Positions 1-7,780 of a DNA stretch of 64,000 nt are shown here, one piece after another. The translations under genes were made by a program, and so were the position numbers. Position 1 is the stretch's first letter. Each line of letters opens with the position of its first letter. This stretch comes from Sva-07 sp963716095 (lineage in GTDB: Bacteria; Actinomycetota; Acidimicrobiia; Acidimicrobiales; Ilumatobacteraceae): the NCBI GenBank assembly GCA_963716095.1, contig CAVQSV010000015.1, forward strand, positions 180,759-244,758. Direction: 5' to 3'. The notes beneath the pieces are model-generated. The model did no database searches. It was given only the letters and a program-made list of their open reading frames with translations, and was not told the origin of the DNA.

Positions 1-893
1 AGATGGTCACCAAGGCCATCGAACGGGCCCAGACCACGGTGGAGACCAAGAACGCCGAGATCCGCAAGAACGTCCTCAAGTACGACGAGGTCATGAACGA
101 GCAGCGCAAGGTGATCTATGCGCGGCGCGATCAGATTCTCGACGGCGAAGACCTTCGCTCGGCGGCGATGGAGTATCTGGCCGAAGCGGTCGATGCGCTC
201 ATCGGCACCCATTGCGCGTCGGTCGCCGACGACGAGTGGGACCTCGAGGGCCTCAACAAGGAACTCACGCTCTACTTCCCGAACACGATCACCGATGAGG
301 ACCTCGGACAGTGCGGCGACACCGACGAGATCTACGACCTCGTCATGGGCCAGGCCACCGAGCACTACGAGCGCCGCGAAGCCGAGCTGGGCAACGACGT
401 GCTCCGTCAGGTCGAGCGCCAGGTGATGCTGCGCATCATCGATCAGCGTTGGCGTGAGCACCTCGAAGAGATGGACTACCTGCAGGGTGGCATCAACCTG
501 CGGGCGATGGGGCAGAAGGACCCACTCACCGAGTGGCAGCGCGAGGGTTTCGAGATGTTCGGCGCGATGATGACCGCGATCGCACAGGACTTCGTCAAGT
601 ACGTGATGAACGTCCAAGTCGTGCAGAACCAGGTGCCCGCCGTTGCCGGTGACGCGCCAGCGGTGCAGAACATGCAGACCAGCTCATCCGACGACAGCGA
701 CATCGGAGGATTCGACCAGGCTGCCCGTGCTGCGATCGCCGAAGGTGAGCTGCCTCCCGACGCGGTGCCGGCCCAGGCATCGCCGGCCAAGCAGCAGACC
801 GTCGTGAAGGACCCGTTCGAGAAGACCCCGCGCAACGCCCCGTGCCCGTGCGGCTCGGGCAAGAAGTTCAAGCAGTGCCACGGCACCGCCTGA
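1..893 (+). CDS. secA: SecA preprotein translocase ATPase, C-terminal part (5' end outside window)
   Basis: This is the C-terminal ~296 residues of the SecA motor, which drives unfolded preproteins through SecYEG at the membrane. The reading frame is already open at the window edge, so the ATG at position 3 is internal. The visible part covers the helical scaffold and wing region (VLKYDEVMNEQRKVIY, then IDQRWREHLEEMDYLQ), a variable acidic/Ala-Pro linker, and a terminal SEC-C zinc motif (CPCGSGKKFKQCHG) that binds SecB or ribosomes in other bacteria. prfB follows after 18 bases, the usual secA-prfB order in actinobacteria. Identity is certain; only the N-terminal motor domains are missing because of the window cut. 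Confidence 0.97.
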   Translation, partial: MVTKAIERAQTTVETKNAEIRKNVLKYDEVMNEQRKVIYARRDQILDGEDLRSAAMEYLAEAVDALIGTHCASVADDEWDLEGLNKELTLYFPNTITDEDLGQCGDTDEIYDLVMGQATEHYERREAELGNDVLRQVERQVMLRIIDQRWREHLEEMDYLQGGINLRAMGQKDPLTEWQREGFEMFGAMMTAIAQDFVKYVMNVQVVQNQVPAVAGDAPAVQNMQTSSSDDSDIGGFDQAARAAIAEGELPPDAVPAQASPAKQQTVVKDPFEKTPRNAPCPCGSGKKFKQCHGTA

Positions 894-911
894 CGCGACC
901 GGCAAGGACTC

Positions 912-2024
912 ATGCGCGACTTCACCTCTGACCTCCGCGACGTCAGCCGCCGTCTGTCCGAGGCGGAGTCGTATCTGTCGATCGCCGACAACCGCGAGCG
1001 GTTCGCCGTGCTCGAAGCCGAGATCTCCGATCCGGCCCTCTGGGACGATCAGGACCGAGCGAAGAAGCTCAACGGCGAGTACGCCAACATCCGTGATGAT
1101 CTCGCCGTGTTCGACTCGCTCACCGAGCAACTCGGCGACGTCGAGGTGCTCCACGAGCTGGCCCGCGACGAAGATGATGCGTCCCAAGAGCCCGACATCG
1201 AAGCAGCGATCGCCGACATCGGCTCCACGCTCGACCGGCTCGAGCTTCGCAGCTTGTTCACGGGCGAGCACGACGACAGCGATTGCATCGTGCAGATCAA
1301 CGCGAAGGACGGTGGCGTCGACGCCCAGGACTTCTCCGAGATGTTGCTGCGCATGTACGAGCGCTGGTGCGAGCGACGAGGATTCAACATCAGCCTGAAC
1401 TACGTGTCCGAAGGCGCCGAGGCCGGCATCATGTCGGCCGAGGTCACCATCACCGGCCGCTACGCCTACGGGCTCATGAGCGCAGAACGAGGCACGCACC
1501 GGCTGGTTCGCATCAGCCCGTTCGACAACCAAGGACGCCGCCAGACGTCATTTGCCGCCGTGCAGATCTGGCCGTTGCTCGAAGACGTCGAGGTCGACAT
1601 CGACGAGTCCGACATCCGTATGGAGGTCTTCCGGGCATCTGGTGCCGGCGGACAGCACATCAACAAGACGTCGTCGGCGGTACGGCTGATCCACGAGCCG
1701 ACCGGGCTGGTCGCCAGCTCGCAGGAAGAACGCAGCCAGCTCCAGAACCGTGAGCGGGCGATGGGCCGCCTCACCGCGATGATCGCGGCGAAGGCCGATG
1801 AAGACCGCGCCGCCGAACTCGACTCGATCGCCGGGAAGCAGGCCCAGGTCGGCTGGGGCAGTCAGATCCGCAGCTATGTCCTGCAGCCATATCAGATGGT
1901 CAAGGATCTCCGTACCGAGATCGAGACCAGTGATGTGTCGGGTGTGCTCGACGGCGACATCGACCAGTTCGTCGAAGGATTCTTGCGGATGCGGCGTGCC
2001 CAGGGTGAAGCTGACCCCAACTGA
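912..2024 (+). CDS. prfB: Peptide chain release factor 2
   Basis: RF2 recognises UGA and UAA stop codons and triggers peptide release in the ribosome. The 370-residue product has the N-terminal helical domain, the stop-codon-reading tripeptide SPF at about residues 201-203 (RISPFDNQGRR), and the catalytic GGQ loop at about 246-248 (GAGGQHINKTSSAVR). The frame is continuous from the ATG: the in-frame UGA programmed +1 frameshift that autoregulates RF2 in E. coli is absent. The gene lies 18 bases after secA and 48 bases before ftsE, so it is probably cotranscribed with them. Confidence 0.97.
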   Translation: MRDFTSDLRDVSRRLSEAESYLSIADNRERFAVLEAEISDPALWDDQDRAKKLNGEYANIRDDLAVFDSLTEQLGDVEVLHELARDEDDASQEPDIEAAIADIGSTLDRLELRSLFTGEHDDSDCIVQINAKDGGVDAQDFSEMLLRMYERWCERRGFNISLNYVSEGAEAGIMSAEVTITGRYAYGLMSAERGTHRLVRISPFDNQGRRQTSFAAVQIWPLLEDVEVDIDESDIRMEVFRASGAGGQHINKTSSAVRLIHEPTGLVASSQEERSQLQNRERAMGRLTAMIAAKADEDRAAELDSIAGKQAQVGWGSQIRSYVLQPYQMVKDLRTEIETSDVSGVLDGDIDQFVEGFLRMRRAQGEADPN

Positions 2025-2072
2025 CCCCGGGCGGGCGATACCCTCACTCAGTCCCTGCGGGGGAGCCACCTC

Positions 2073-2750
2073 ATGATTCGACTCGAGAACGTCACCAAGA
2101 GCTATTCGACCGAGATCGTCGCCGTGCGCGACGCCAGCTTCGACGTCGCCAAAGGCGAGTTCGTGTTCCTCGTCGGACCATCCGGCTCCGGCAAGAGCAC
2201 CCTGTTGCGCATGCTCAACCGTCAGGATCGTCCCGAGCGTGGTGCGGTGTGGGTGGCCGGACGCAACATCGTCGACATGCCCCCGAGCCGCGTGCCGCAC
2301 CTGCGGCGCAACATCGGCAACATCTTCCAGGACTACAAACTGCTCCTCGAGAAGAGCGTGTTCGAGAACGTTGCCTTCGCCCAAGAGGTGATCGGCCGAC
2401 CGACCCATGTGATCAAACAGCAGGTGCCCGCCGTTCTCGAACTCGTCGGTCTGGCCGGCAAGGAGGACCGCCTCCCGCACCAGCTCTCCGGTGGTGAGCA
2501 GCAGCGAGTCTCGGTTGCCCGGGCGTTCGTCAACCGGCCGTTGATCATGCTTGCCGACGAGCCCACCGGCAACCTCGACCCGGCAACGGGTGAGGGGATC
2601 ATGCGCCTGCTCGACCGGATCAACAAGACCGGTACGACCGTCGTGATGGCCACGCACGACCAGCGCATCGTCAACACGATGCGCAAGCGCGTCATCCAAC
2701 TCGATCGAGGCGTCATCGTTCGAGACCAGGCCCGCGGCGTCTACGAGTGA
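2073..2750 (+). CDS. ftsE: Cell division ATP-binding protein FtsE
   Basis: FtsE is the ABC ATPase that with FtsX couples cytoplasmic ATP hydrolysis to activation of peptidoglycan hydrolases at the septum. The 225-residue sequence shows Walker A GPSGSGKST at residues 35-43, the Q-loop near NIFQDYKLL, the ABC signature LSGGEQQRVSVARA, Walker B MLADEPTGNLDP and the switch His in ATHDQ. Length is normal for the family. A strong GGGGGAG-like Shine-Dalgarno lies just before the ATG. ftsX follows after 9 bases, forming the usual ftsEX pair. Confidence 0.97.
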   Translation: MIRLENVTKSYSTEIVAVRDASFDVAKGEFVFLVGPSGSGKSTLLRMLNRQDRPERGAVWVAGRNIVDMPPSRVPHLRRNIGNIFQDYKLLLEKSVFENVAFAQEVIGRPTHVIKQQVPAVLELVGLAGKEDRLPHQLSGGEQQRVSVARAFVNRPLIMLADEPTGNLDPATGEGIMRLLDRINKTGTTVVMATHDQRIVNTMRKRVIQLDRGVIVRDQARGVYE

Positions 2751-2759
2751 GCTGAACCG

Positions 2760-3662
2760 ATGCTGTCACGACTCCGATACACACTGCGCGAAACCTTCGA
2801 CAGTTTCCGCCGCAACGCCACCCTGACCGTTGCCTCGATCATCACCGCAGCGATCTCGTTGCTCGGTGTGGGGCTCACGTTGCTCAGCCAGCACGCCTTC
2901 GACAACCTCCTCGCCCGCTGGGAAGGCGGCGTCGAGATGATCGTGTTCATGAACCCGACGGCGACCGGCGATCAGCTCACGCTGGTCGAAGATGCGCTCA
3001 CGACGAGCAATCAGTTCATCGAGAGCTTCGACTACTGCGACGAGATCTGCTCGCTCGAAGAGGCCGACCGGATCTTCGCCGGTGAGCCCGGCGTGCGGGA
3101 CCTGCTCACCGAGGACACCATCTTGACGCAGTTCAAAGCGGTGCCGACCGAAGGCACCGATGTCGATCTGCTTCGTCAGGTGTCCGACCAGTTCGCCGAA
3201 CTCCCCGGCGTGTACGACGTCAGCTTCGCCGAGGACCAGATCAGTCTGATCAGTCAGCTCCAGAGCTTCTTCGGGTTCCGATTGCTGTTGCTGTCGATCT
3301 TCCTCCTGCTCGCTGCCATCTTGTTGATCTGGAACACGATCAGGACGGCGATCTTCGCACGAAGACGCGAGATCGAAGTGATGAAACTGGTTGGCGCGAC
3401 CGACTGGTTCATCCGCATCCCGTTCATGCTCGAGGGGCTGCTCCACGGCATCATCGGTGGTGTGCTCGCCAGCGCTGGGCTGTGGGCGTGGAACTCGCAG
3501 TGGACCTCGGGCGTCGAGAGTTTCCCCGACAACAGCGGTTTCTCGGCGCTGGTGGTCGTCGACGGCTACGACCAGACCGTGATGCTGATCATGCTGGTCA
3601 TCGGAGCCCTCGCCGGCGCCATCGGCTCGGGAATCGCTGCCTCGCGCTTCCTCGACATCTGA
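2760..3662 (+). CDS. ftsX: Cell division protein FtsX (permease-like)
   Basis: FtsX is the membrane partner of FtsE that transmits ATPase action to extracellular peptidoglycan hydrolases. The 300-residue protein has one N-terminal membrane segment (about residues 22-44), a large extracellular domain (about 45-170, with a CDEICSLEEAD segment), then three membrane helices (about 175-197, 222-243, 271-292). The conserved cytoplasmic ARRREIEVMKLVGAT stretch follows the second helix. The gene closes the secA-prfB-ftsE-ftsX run. The smpB gene that often follows ftsX is not here; a cupin starts 4 bases later instead. Confidence 0.95.
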   Translation: MLSRLRYTLRETFDSFRRNATLTVASIITAAISLLGVGLTLLSQHAFDNLLARWEGGVEMIVFMNPTATGDQLTLVEDALTTSNQFIESFDYCDEICSLEEADRIFAGEPGVRDLLTEDTILTQFKAVPTEGTDVDLLRQVSDQFAELPGVYDVSFAEDQISLISQLQSFFGFRLLLLSIFLLLAAILLIWNTIRTAIFARRREIEVMKLVGATDWFIRIPFMLEGLLHGIIGGVLASAGLWAWNSQWTSGVESFPDNSGFSALVVVDGYDQTVMLIMLVIGALAGAIGSGIAASRFLDI

Positions 3663-3666
3663 GACC

Positions 3667-4086
3667 ATGGAGCTCGATGGTCGCATCCCGGTCCCTCCGG
3701 GTGCCGTCGTCGACCTGACCTCCGACGTGATCGGTCTGCTCCGCGCCGACGGATCGGCCGGTGTGATGCCGCCCAGCGCCGGTGGGCCGCCGAAGCGGCT
3801 CGACGGTCACACGATCGGGTTCGGTGCGATCTCGAACGACAACCTGCCCCCGCACGCCGGCGAGATGCACCCAGACGGCGACGAAGTGCTCGTGATGACG
3901 TCGGGATGCATCGACGTCGAACTGGAACTGCCCGACGGCGCACAGACGGTGCGCGTCGGTCCGGGGGAGGCGCTCGTCGTCCCGCGAGGTGTGTGGCATC
4001 TGATCAGCTGCGTCGAGCCGGGGGAACTGCTCGACATCACGCCGGGGCCGAACGGCGAACACCGGCCGCTGGCTCAGCCCGACTGA
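3667..4086 (+). CDS. Cupin domain protein
   Basis: This small cytosolic protein (139 residues) has a single conserved cupin barrel. Cupin motif 1 reads HAGEMHPDGDEVLVMTSG, giving the H-x-H-like and Glu metal-ligand pattern. Motif 2 is GEALVVPRGVWHLI, ending in the ligand His. The sequence between them (IDVELELPDGAQTVRVG) is a typical cupin strand pair. The substrate cannot be told. It starts 4 bases after ftsX, so it is probably translated from the same message, although a link to division is not implied. Possible roles include a small-molecule isomerase or dioxygenase, or a ligand-binding protein. Confidence 0.8.
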   Translation: MELDGRIPVPPGAVVDLTSDVIGLLRADGSAGVMPPSAGGPPKRLDGHTIGFGAISNDNLPPHAGEMHPDGDEVLVMTSGCIDVELELPDGAQTVRVGPGEALVVPRGVWHLISCVEPGELLDITPGPNGEHRPLAQPD

Positions 4087-4137
4087 GGCCACGACCACTT
4101 CTCCGAGCATCGGCGCGGCTGAGTACGTTGCACCTGC

Positions 4138-5001
4138 ATGGAGTACACGCAGATCAACTACGAGGTCGACGACTCGATTGCGACGATCACGTTGCAGCGC
4201 CCCGAGCGGATGAACGCGTTCACCGACGTCATGATGCGCGAGCTGATCGATGCGTTCGACCGAGTCGATGCCGATGACGACGTCAGGGTCGTGATCGTCA
4301 CCGGTGCCGGTGATCGTGCGTTCTGCGCCGGCGCCGATCTCGGCGGCGGCGGCGAGACGTTCGCGAAGGGCGGCTCGGACATCCAAACGGCGGTCGGGGT
4401 GCCTCGCGACGGTGGCGGCATGGTGTCGCTGCGGATCTTCGACTGCAAGAAGCCGGTGATCGGAGCGATCAACGGCGCAGCAGTCGGTGTCGGCGTCACC
4501 ATGACGCTGCCGATGGACGTCCGCCTCGCGTCGGACAACGCCCGATTCGGCTTCGTCTTCGCCCGACGGGGCATCGTGCCGGAAGCCTGTTCGTCGTGGT
4601 TCCTGCCGCGCCTGGTCGGCATCAGCACCGCGGCCGAGTGGTGCTATTCCGGGCGGGTGTTCCCGGCGTCCGAGGCGCTCGAACGTGGCCTCGTGCGCAG
4701 TGTCCACGCACCAGACGGACTGCTCCCCGCTGCGATCGAACTGGCCCGCGAGATCGCCGACAACACCGCGCCGGTGTCGGTGGCGCTCACCCGTCAGATG
4801 CTCTGGCGGATGCTGGGTGCAGACCATCCGATGGAAGCGCATCGGGTCGATTCACGAGGCATCCAGTCACGAGGAGCCAGCGCCGACTCGAAGGAAGGCG
4901 TCGAGAGCTTCCTGGAGAAGCGGGCTCCGGTGTACCCGGTCAAGGTGTCGGACGGACTGCCGGACCTCTTCGTCGACTACGTCGAACCAGAGTTTCACTG
5001 A
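4138..5001 (+). CDS. Enoyl-CoA hydratase/isomerase (crotonase) family protein
   Basis: This crotonase-fold enzyme acts on acyl-CoA thioesters in fatty-acid or related acid catabolism. The 287-residue protein carries the oxyanion-hole segments VTGAGDRAFCAGADLGGG and KPVIGAINGAAVGVGVTM. It also has the FVFARRGIVPEACSSWFLPR segment, where hydratases have their second catalytic Glu (Glu of PEACSS). The C-terminal trimerisation helices contain a FLEKRAPVYP end typical of actinobacterial EchA proteins. Exact chain-length or substrate specificity cannot be assigned. It stands 51 bases after the cupin and may share its transcript. Confidence 0.9.
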   Translation: MEYTQINYEVDDSIATITLQRPERMNAFTDVMMRELIDAFDRVDADDDVRVVIVTGAGDRAFCAGADLGGGGETFAKGGSDIQTAVGVPRDGGGMVSLRIFDCKKPVIGAINGAAVGVGVTMTLPMDVRLASDNARFGFVFARRGIVPEACSSWFLPRLVGISTAAEWCYSGRVFPASEALERGLVRSVHAPDGLLPAAIELAREIADNTAPVSVALTRQMLWRMLGADHPMEAHRVDSRGIQSRGASADSKEGVESFLEKRAPVYPVKVSDGLPDLFVDYVEPEFH

Positions 5002-5033
5002 CCGAGCGCCGAGGGTGCAGCGCCGCGTGACGT

Positions 5034-5039
5034 TTGACA
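5034..5039 (+). promoter_or_regulatory. Candidate -35 element ahead of the small protein gene
   Basis: The 160-base gap between the crotonase gene and the 69-residue protein contains a perfect TTGACA at 5034-5039, about 120 bases upstream of the next ATG. No convincing TATAAT-type -10 box lies 16-18 bases downstream, so this is a weak call. The gap and the strong GAGGAA ribosome-binding site before position 5162 suggest the small gene has its own promoter. Confidence 0.25.
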
Positions 5040-5161
5040 CGGTCGTTTTCGGGAATTCCTCAAGCTCACGCTGGTTCTTACCGATGTCTTGAACACGCCG
5101 ATGAAGATGGCGACAACGGTGAGCCACCTGGGACACCGCACATTCGTGAAGAGGAACTGAC

Positions 5162-5371
5162 ATGACGACGATGTTGATGGAAAAGCTGCAGACCGGTGAC
5201 GTGATCGAGATCAAGTCGGGCGACGACGTGGTCACCGTGCTGGTGCTGCTCGCCACCGACGACGCACTCGTGCTCGACCCGTGCGACGGCGCCACGCCCT
5301 TCGTGCTCAACACCGAAGAGCTCGTCGAGTACCGCAAGTTCGACGCCGAAGCGCTCTTCGCCGACGCCTGA
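5162..5371 (+). CDS. Small conserved-looking protein of unknown function (69 aa)
   Basis: No family is recognised. The product is acidic and rich in Val, Leu and Asp, with alternating hydrophobic stretches (TGDVIEIKSGDDVVTVLVLL, then DDALVLDPCDGATPFVLN) that suggest a small beta-barrel, followed by a helical EELVEYRKFDAEALFADA tail. Expression looks deliberate. It has a 160-base upstream gap, a good GAGGAA ribosome-binding site 4-5 bases from the ATG, codon use like its neighbours, and two hairpins after the stop codon. One Cys is present and there is no signal peptide or membrane segment. It is likely a real, independently transcribed gene. Confidence 0.65.
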   Translation: MTTMLMEKLQTGDVIEIKSGDDVVTVLVLLATDDALVLDPCDGATPFVLNTEELVEYRKFDAEALFADA

Positions 5372-5388
5372 TCGCCGGCCGAAGTCCT

Positions 5389-5457
5389 CGACGCTCAGGC
5401 GTCGACGCTCGGCCCACCAGATCTCCGGAAGCGTCCTCCCCCCTGCGCTTCCCGGAG
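5389..5457 (+). terminator. Double hairpin after the small protein gene
   Basis: Two inverted repeats follow the stop codon. The first is CGACGC-tcag-GCGTCG at 5389-5404. The second is an 11-pair stem with one bulged C, CTCCGGAAGCG at 5423-5433 against CGCTTCCCGGAG at 5446-5457. There is no U-tract, as is common for terminators in GC-rich actinobacteria. The second hairpin ends 13 bases before the globin start and could also affect that gene. Confidence 0.55.
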
Positions 5458-5470
5458 AAGTCCCCCTAAT

Positions 5471-5911
5471 GTGGGCGCCGTGCACGACACGGCGCCCACA
5501 TTGTTTTTCCGAGTCGGCGGGATGCCGTTCTTCGAGGCGCTCGTCGACGCCTTCTACGACGGGGTCGCCACCGACGAGGTGCTGCTCCCGCTGTATCCGG
5601 AGCAGCCCGACCTCACCGGGGCTCGCCACCGCCTCGTTCTGTTCCTGGTGCAGTACTGGGGCGGACCCACGACCTACATGGAGGAGCGGGGCCATCCGCG
5701 CCTGCGGATGCGTCACATGCCGTTCACCGTCGGACCGCTCGAACGGGACCGTTGGCTGGTGCACATGGCTGCGGCAGTCGAGCGGGTCTGCGCCGAGCGG
5801 TCGGTGCCCGAGGGCATCGACGAGGAGATGATGGCCTACTTCGTTCCGGCCGCCGAGCACCTGCGCAACGACTCGGGACTCCCCATTTCGTCGCCGGGCC
5901 ACGGCAGGTAG
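5471..5911 (+). CDS. glbO: Truncated haemoglobin, group II (trHbO type)
   Basis: Group II truncated globins bind haem and O2 or handle reactive oxygen and nitrogen species. The 146-residue product (GTG start; a second GTG nine bases later is equally possible) matches the fold: FRVGGMPFFEALVDAFYDGVA (helix A/B), DEVLLPLYPE (CD region), LVLFLVQYWGGP, and HPRLRMRHMPF with the proximal haem His (F8). The C-terminal helices DRWLVHMAAAVERV follow. A Trp is present in the G/E region (QYWGG), as in trHbO. The gene is followed 12 bases later by an ABC exporter, a pairing without an obvious functional link. Confidence 0.85.
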   Translation: MGAVHDTAPTLFFRVGGMPFFEALVDAFYDGVATDEVLLPLYPEQPDLTGARHRLVLFLVQYWGGPTTYMEERGHPRLRMRHMPFTVGPLERDRWLVHMAAAVERVCAERSVPEGIDEEMMAYFVPAAEHLRNDSGLPISSPGHGR

Positions 5912-5923
5912 GTTCGCTGGTCC

Positions 5924-6850
5924 ATGTCTGTCGTCGAGGTACGTGACCTCCACAAGCACTACGGGGCAGTCCACGCCGTCGACGGGCTCAGCTTCGATAT
6001 CGGCGAGGGTGAGGTCTATGCACTGCTCGGCGAGAACGGTGCCGGAAAGTCGACGGCGGTCGAGATCCTCGAGGGCCACCGAACCGCAACATCGGGGTCG
6101 GTCGAGGTGTTGGGTGTCGACCCGGCGACCGCTGGACGTGACTTCCGCGACCGGATCGGCATCGTGTTGCAGTCGTCCGGTGTCGAGGCCGAGTTCACCG
6201 TGCGTGAGGTCGTCGAGCTGTACGGCGGCTGCTACCGCAACCCGCGCCCGCTCGACGAGGTGGTGTCGCTCGTCGGCCTCGACGAGAAGGTGGATGCGCG
6301 AGTCGGCTCACTGTCGGGTGGGCAGCGTCGCCGGGTCGATCTGGCGCTCGGGATCGTCGGCCGACCGGAGCTGCTGTTCCTCGACGAGCCCACCACCGGG
6401 TTCGACCCGTCCGCTCGGCGCCGCTCGTGGGACCTGATCGAGGCGCTCGGCGAGGACGGCACCACGGTGTTGCTCACGACGCACTACCTCGACGAGGCCG
6501 AGCACCTGGCCGATCGTGTGGGTGTGCTGTCGCGTGGGCGGCTGATCGCCGAGGGTTCGCCCGGCGAGCTGATCAACCGGGTCAGTGGCACCATGGTGAG
6601 CTTCATGCTGCCCGAGAGCGTGCGCCCCGACGCAGCGGCGGCGACGTTCGGTGAGCTGCTGGGTGTCGACATCCGACTGTCGGGCCGGCTGGTCGAGGCG
6701 AGCATCGAACAGCCGACCGCTGCGGTGCATCGCATCACAGGATGGGCGATCGAAGCCGGCGTCGAACTGGAGTCGCTCTCGGTGAGCCGAGTATCGCTCG
6801 AGGACGTCTACCTCTCGCTCACCGATCCGGACCCGGAGCCGACATCGTGA
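5924..6850 (+). CDS. ABC transporter ATP-binding protein (DrrA-like drug/lipid exporter type)
   Basis: This nucleotide-binding subunit of an ABC exporter has 308 residues. It shows Walker A LGENGAGKST, the Q-loop in IVLQSSGVE, signature LSGGQRRRVDLALG, Walker B LLFLDEPTTGFDP and the switch His in TTHYLDEAEHLADRV. The ~90-residue C-terminal extension after the ATPase core is typical of the DrrA/ABC-2 drug and polyketide exporters. The stop codon overlaps the GTG start of the permease gene (GTGA), so the two are translationally coupled. The substrate is unknown. Confidence 0.92.
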   Translation: MSVVEVRDLHKHYGAVHAVDGLSFDIGEGEVYALLGENGAGKSTAVEILEGHRTATSGSVEVLGVDPATAGRDFRDRIGIVLQSSGVEAEFTVREVVELYGGCYRNPRPLDEVVSLVGLDEKVDARVGSLSGGQRRRVDLALGIVGRPELLFLDEPTTGFDPSARRRSWDLIEALGEDGTTVLLTTHYLDEAEHLADRVGVLSRGRLIAEGSPGELINRVSGTMVSFMLPESVRPDAAAATFGELLGVDIRLSGRLVEASIEQPTAAVHRITGWAIEAGVELESLSVSRVSLEDVYLSLTDPDPEPTS

Positions 6851-7683
6851 GCTCGTTCCCGTCGACTGCGGCACTGCTCGTTGCTCAGACCCGATATCAG
6901 CTGATCACCTTCATCCGGATTCCGGTTGCGGTGTTCTTCACGCTCGGCCTGCCGCTGGTGATGCTGGTGCTGTTCAACGCCTTGTTCGGTGACAACACCT
7001 TCGAGACCCCCGACGGCGGCCAGATGTCGGCGCAACAGTTCTACACGGGTGGTCTTGCCGCGTTCACCGCGGTCTCGGCCACGTTCACCAACCTGGCCAA
7101 CATGGTGCCGATTCGCCGTGACGAGGGCGTGCTCAAACGTTGGCGAGGCACGCCGCTGCCGACGTGGATCTATCTCGCCGGGTTCATCATCTCGGCCGTG
7201 ATCATCGCGTTCGTCGGCGTGATCTTGATGTTGACGCTCGGTGTCGTGGTCTACGACCTCGAGATCGCGGCCGGCAAGATGCCCGCGGCGATCGTGACGT
7301 TCCTGATCGGGGTGGGAGCGTTCGCAGCACTCGGCATGGCGCTCGCGGCAGTGGTGAAGTCGGCGAGTTCGGCGTCGGCGGCGGCCAACGCGATCATCCT
7401 GCCGATGGCGTTCGTGTCGAACATCTTCATCCAGGTCGACAATGCGCCAGCGTGGATCACCACGCTCGGCAACATCTTTCCGCTCAAGCACTTCGCCGAA
7501 GCGTTCCAGGACTGCTTCACGCCGTACGTCGAAGCGCCCGCGTTCGACTGGCCGAGCCTGGCCTACATCGCCGTCTGGGGTGCGCTCGGCATCGTGATCG
7601 CCCTGCGCTTCTTCACCTGGGAGCCGAGCGGCAGCGCCCCCCGTTCGCGCCGCTCGCGCCGCGCAGCCACCGCCACCGACTGA
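6847..7683 (+). CDS. ABC-2 type transporter permease (DrrB-like)
   Basis: This membrane subunit pairs with the upstream ATPase. The chosen GTG at 6847 overlaps the ATPase stop codon by four bases; the frame is open further upstream, but that would overlap the ATPase by about 100 bases. The ~278-residue protein has six predicted membrane segments, including FTLGLPLVMLVLFNALF, AAFTAVSATFTNLANMV, WIYLAGFIISAVIIAFVG and GVGAFAALGMALAAVVKS. The YTGGLAAF and PLKHFAEAF segments are typical of ABC-2 permeases. It ends in an Arg/Ser-rich cytosolic tail. It probably exports a hydrophobic compound. Confidence 0.9.
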   Translation: MSSFPSTAALLVAQTRYQLITFIRIPVAVFFTLGLPLVMLVLFNALFGDNTFETPDGGQMSAQQFYTGGLAAFTAVSATFTNLANMVPIRRDEGVLKRWRGTPLPTWIYLAGFIISAVIIAFVGVILMLTLGVVVYDLEIAAGKMPAAIVTFLIGVGAFAALGMALAAVVKSASSASAAANAIILPMAFVSNIFIQVDNAPAWITTLGNIFPLKHFAEAFQDCFTPYVEAPAFDWPSLAYIAVWGALGIVIALRFFTWEPSGSAPRSRRSRRAATATD

Positions 7684-7713
7684 ACCCCAGCACCTCCCGT
7701 CCCTCAGTCCGAA

Positions 7714-7758
7714 AAATGTGCCTGGCGCCGTCACCGGCGGGCAGATCTGCGCACATTT
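7714..7758. terminator. Hairpin between convergent ABC permease and purU
   Basis: Outer arms AAATGTGC (7714-7721) and GCACATTT (7751-7758) are perfect complements. An inner imperfect GC-rich stem (CTGGCGCCG against CGGCGGGCAG) closes on TCAC. The A-run on the left and T-run on the right make it able to terminate in both directions, which fits its place between the convergent genes ending at 7683 and 7781. Confidence 0.6.
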
Positions 7759-7780
7759 CGAGGCTGGGTGCAGTCCGCAG

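Noticed and set aside
912..1000. RF2 programmed +1 frameshift
   Set aside because: The prfB frame is continuous from its ATG with no internal early UGA.
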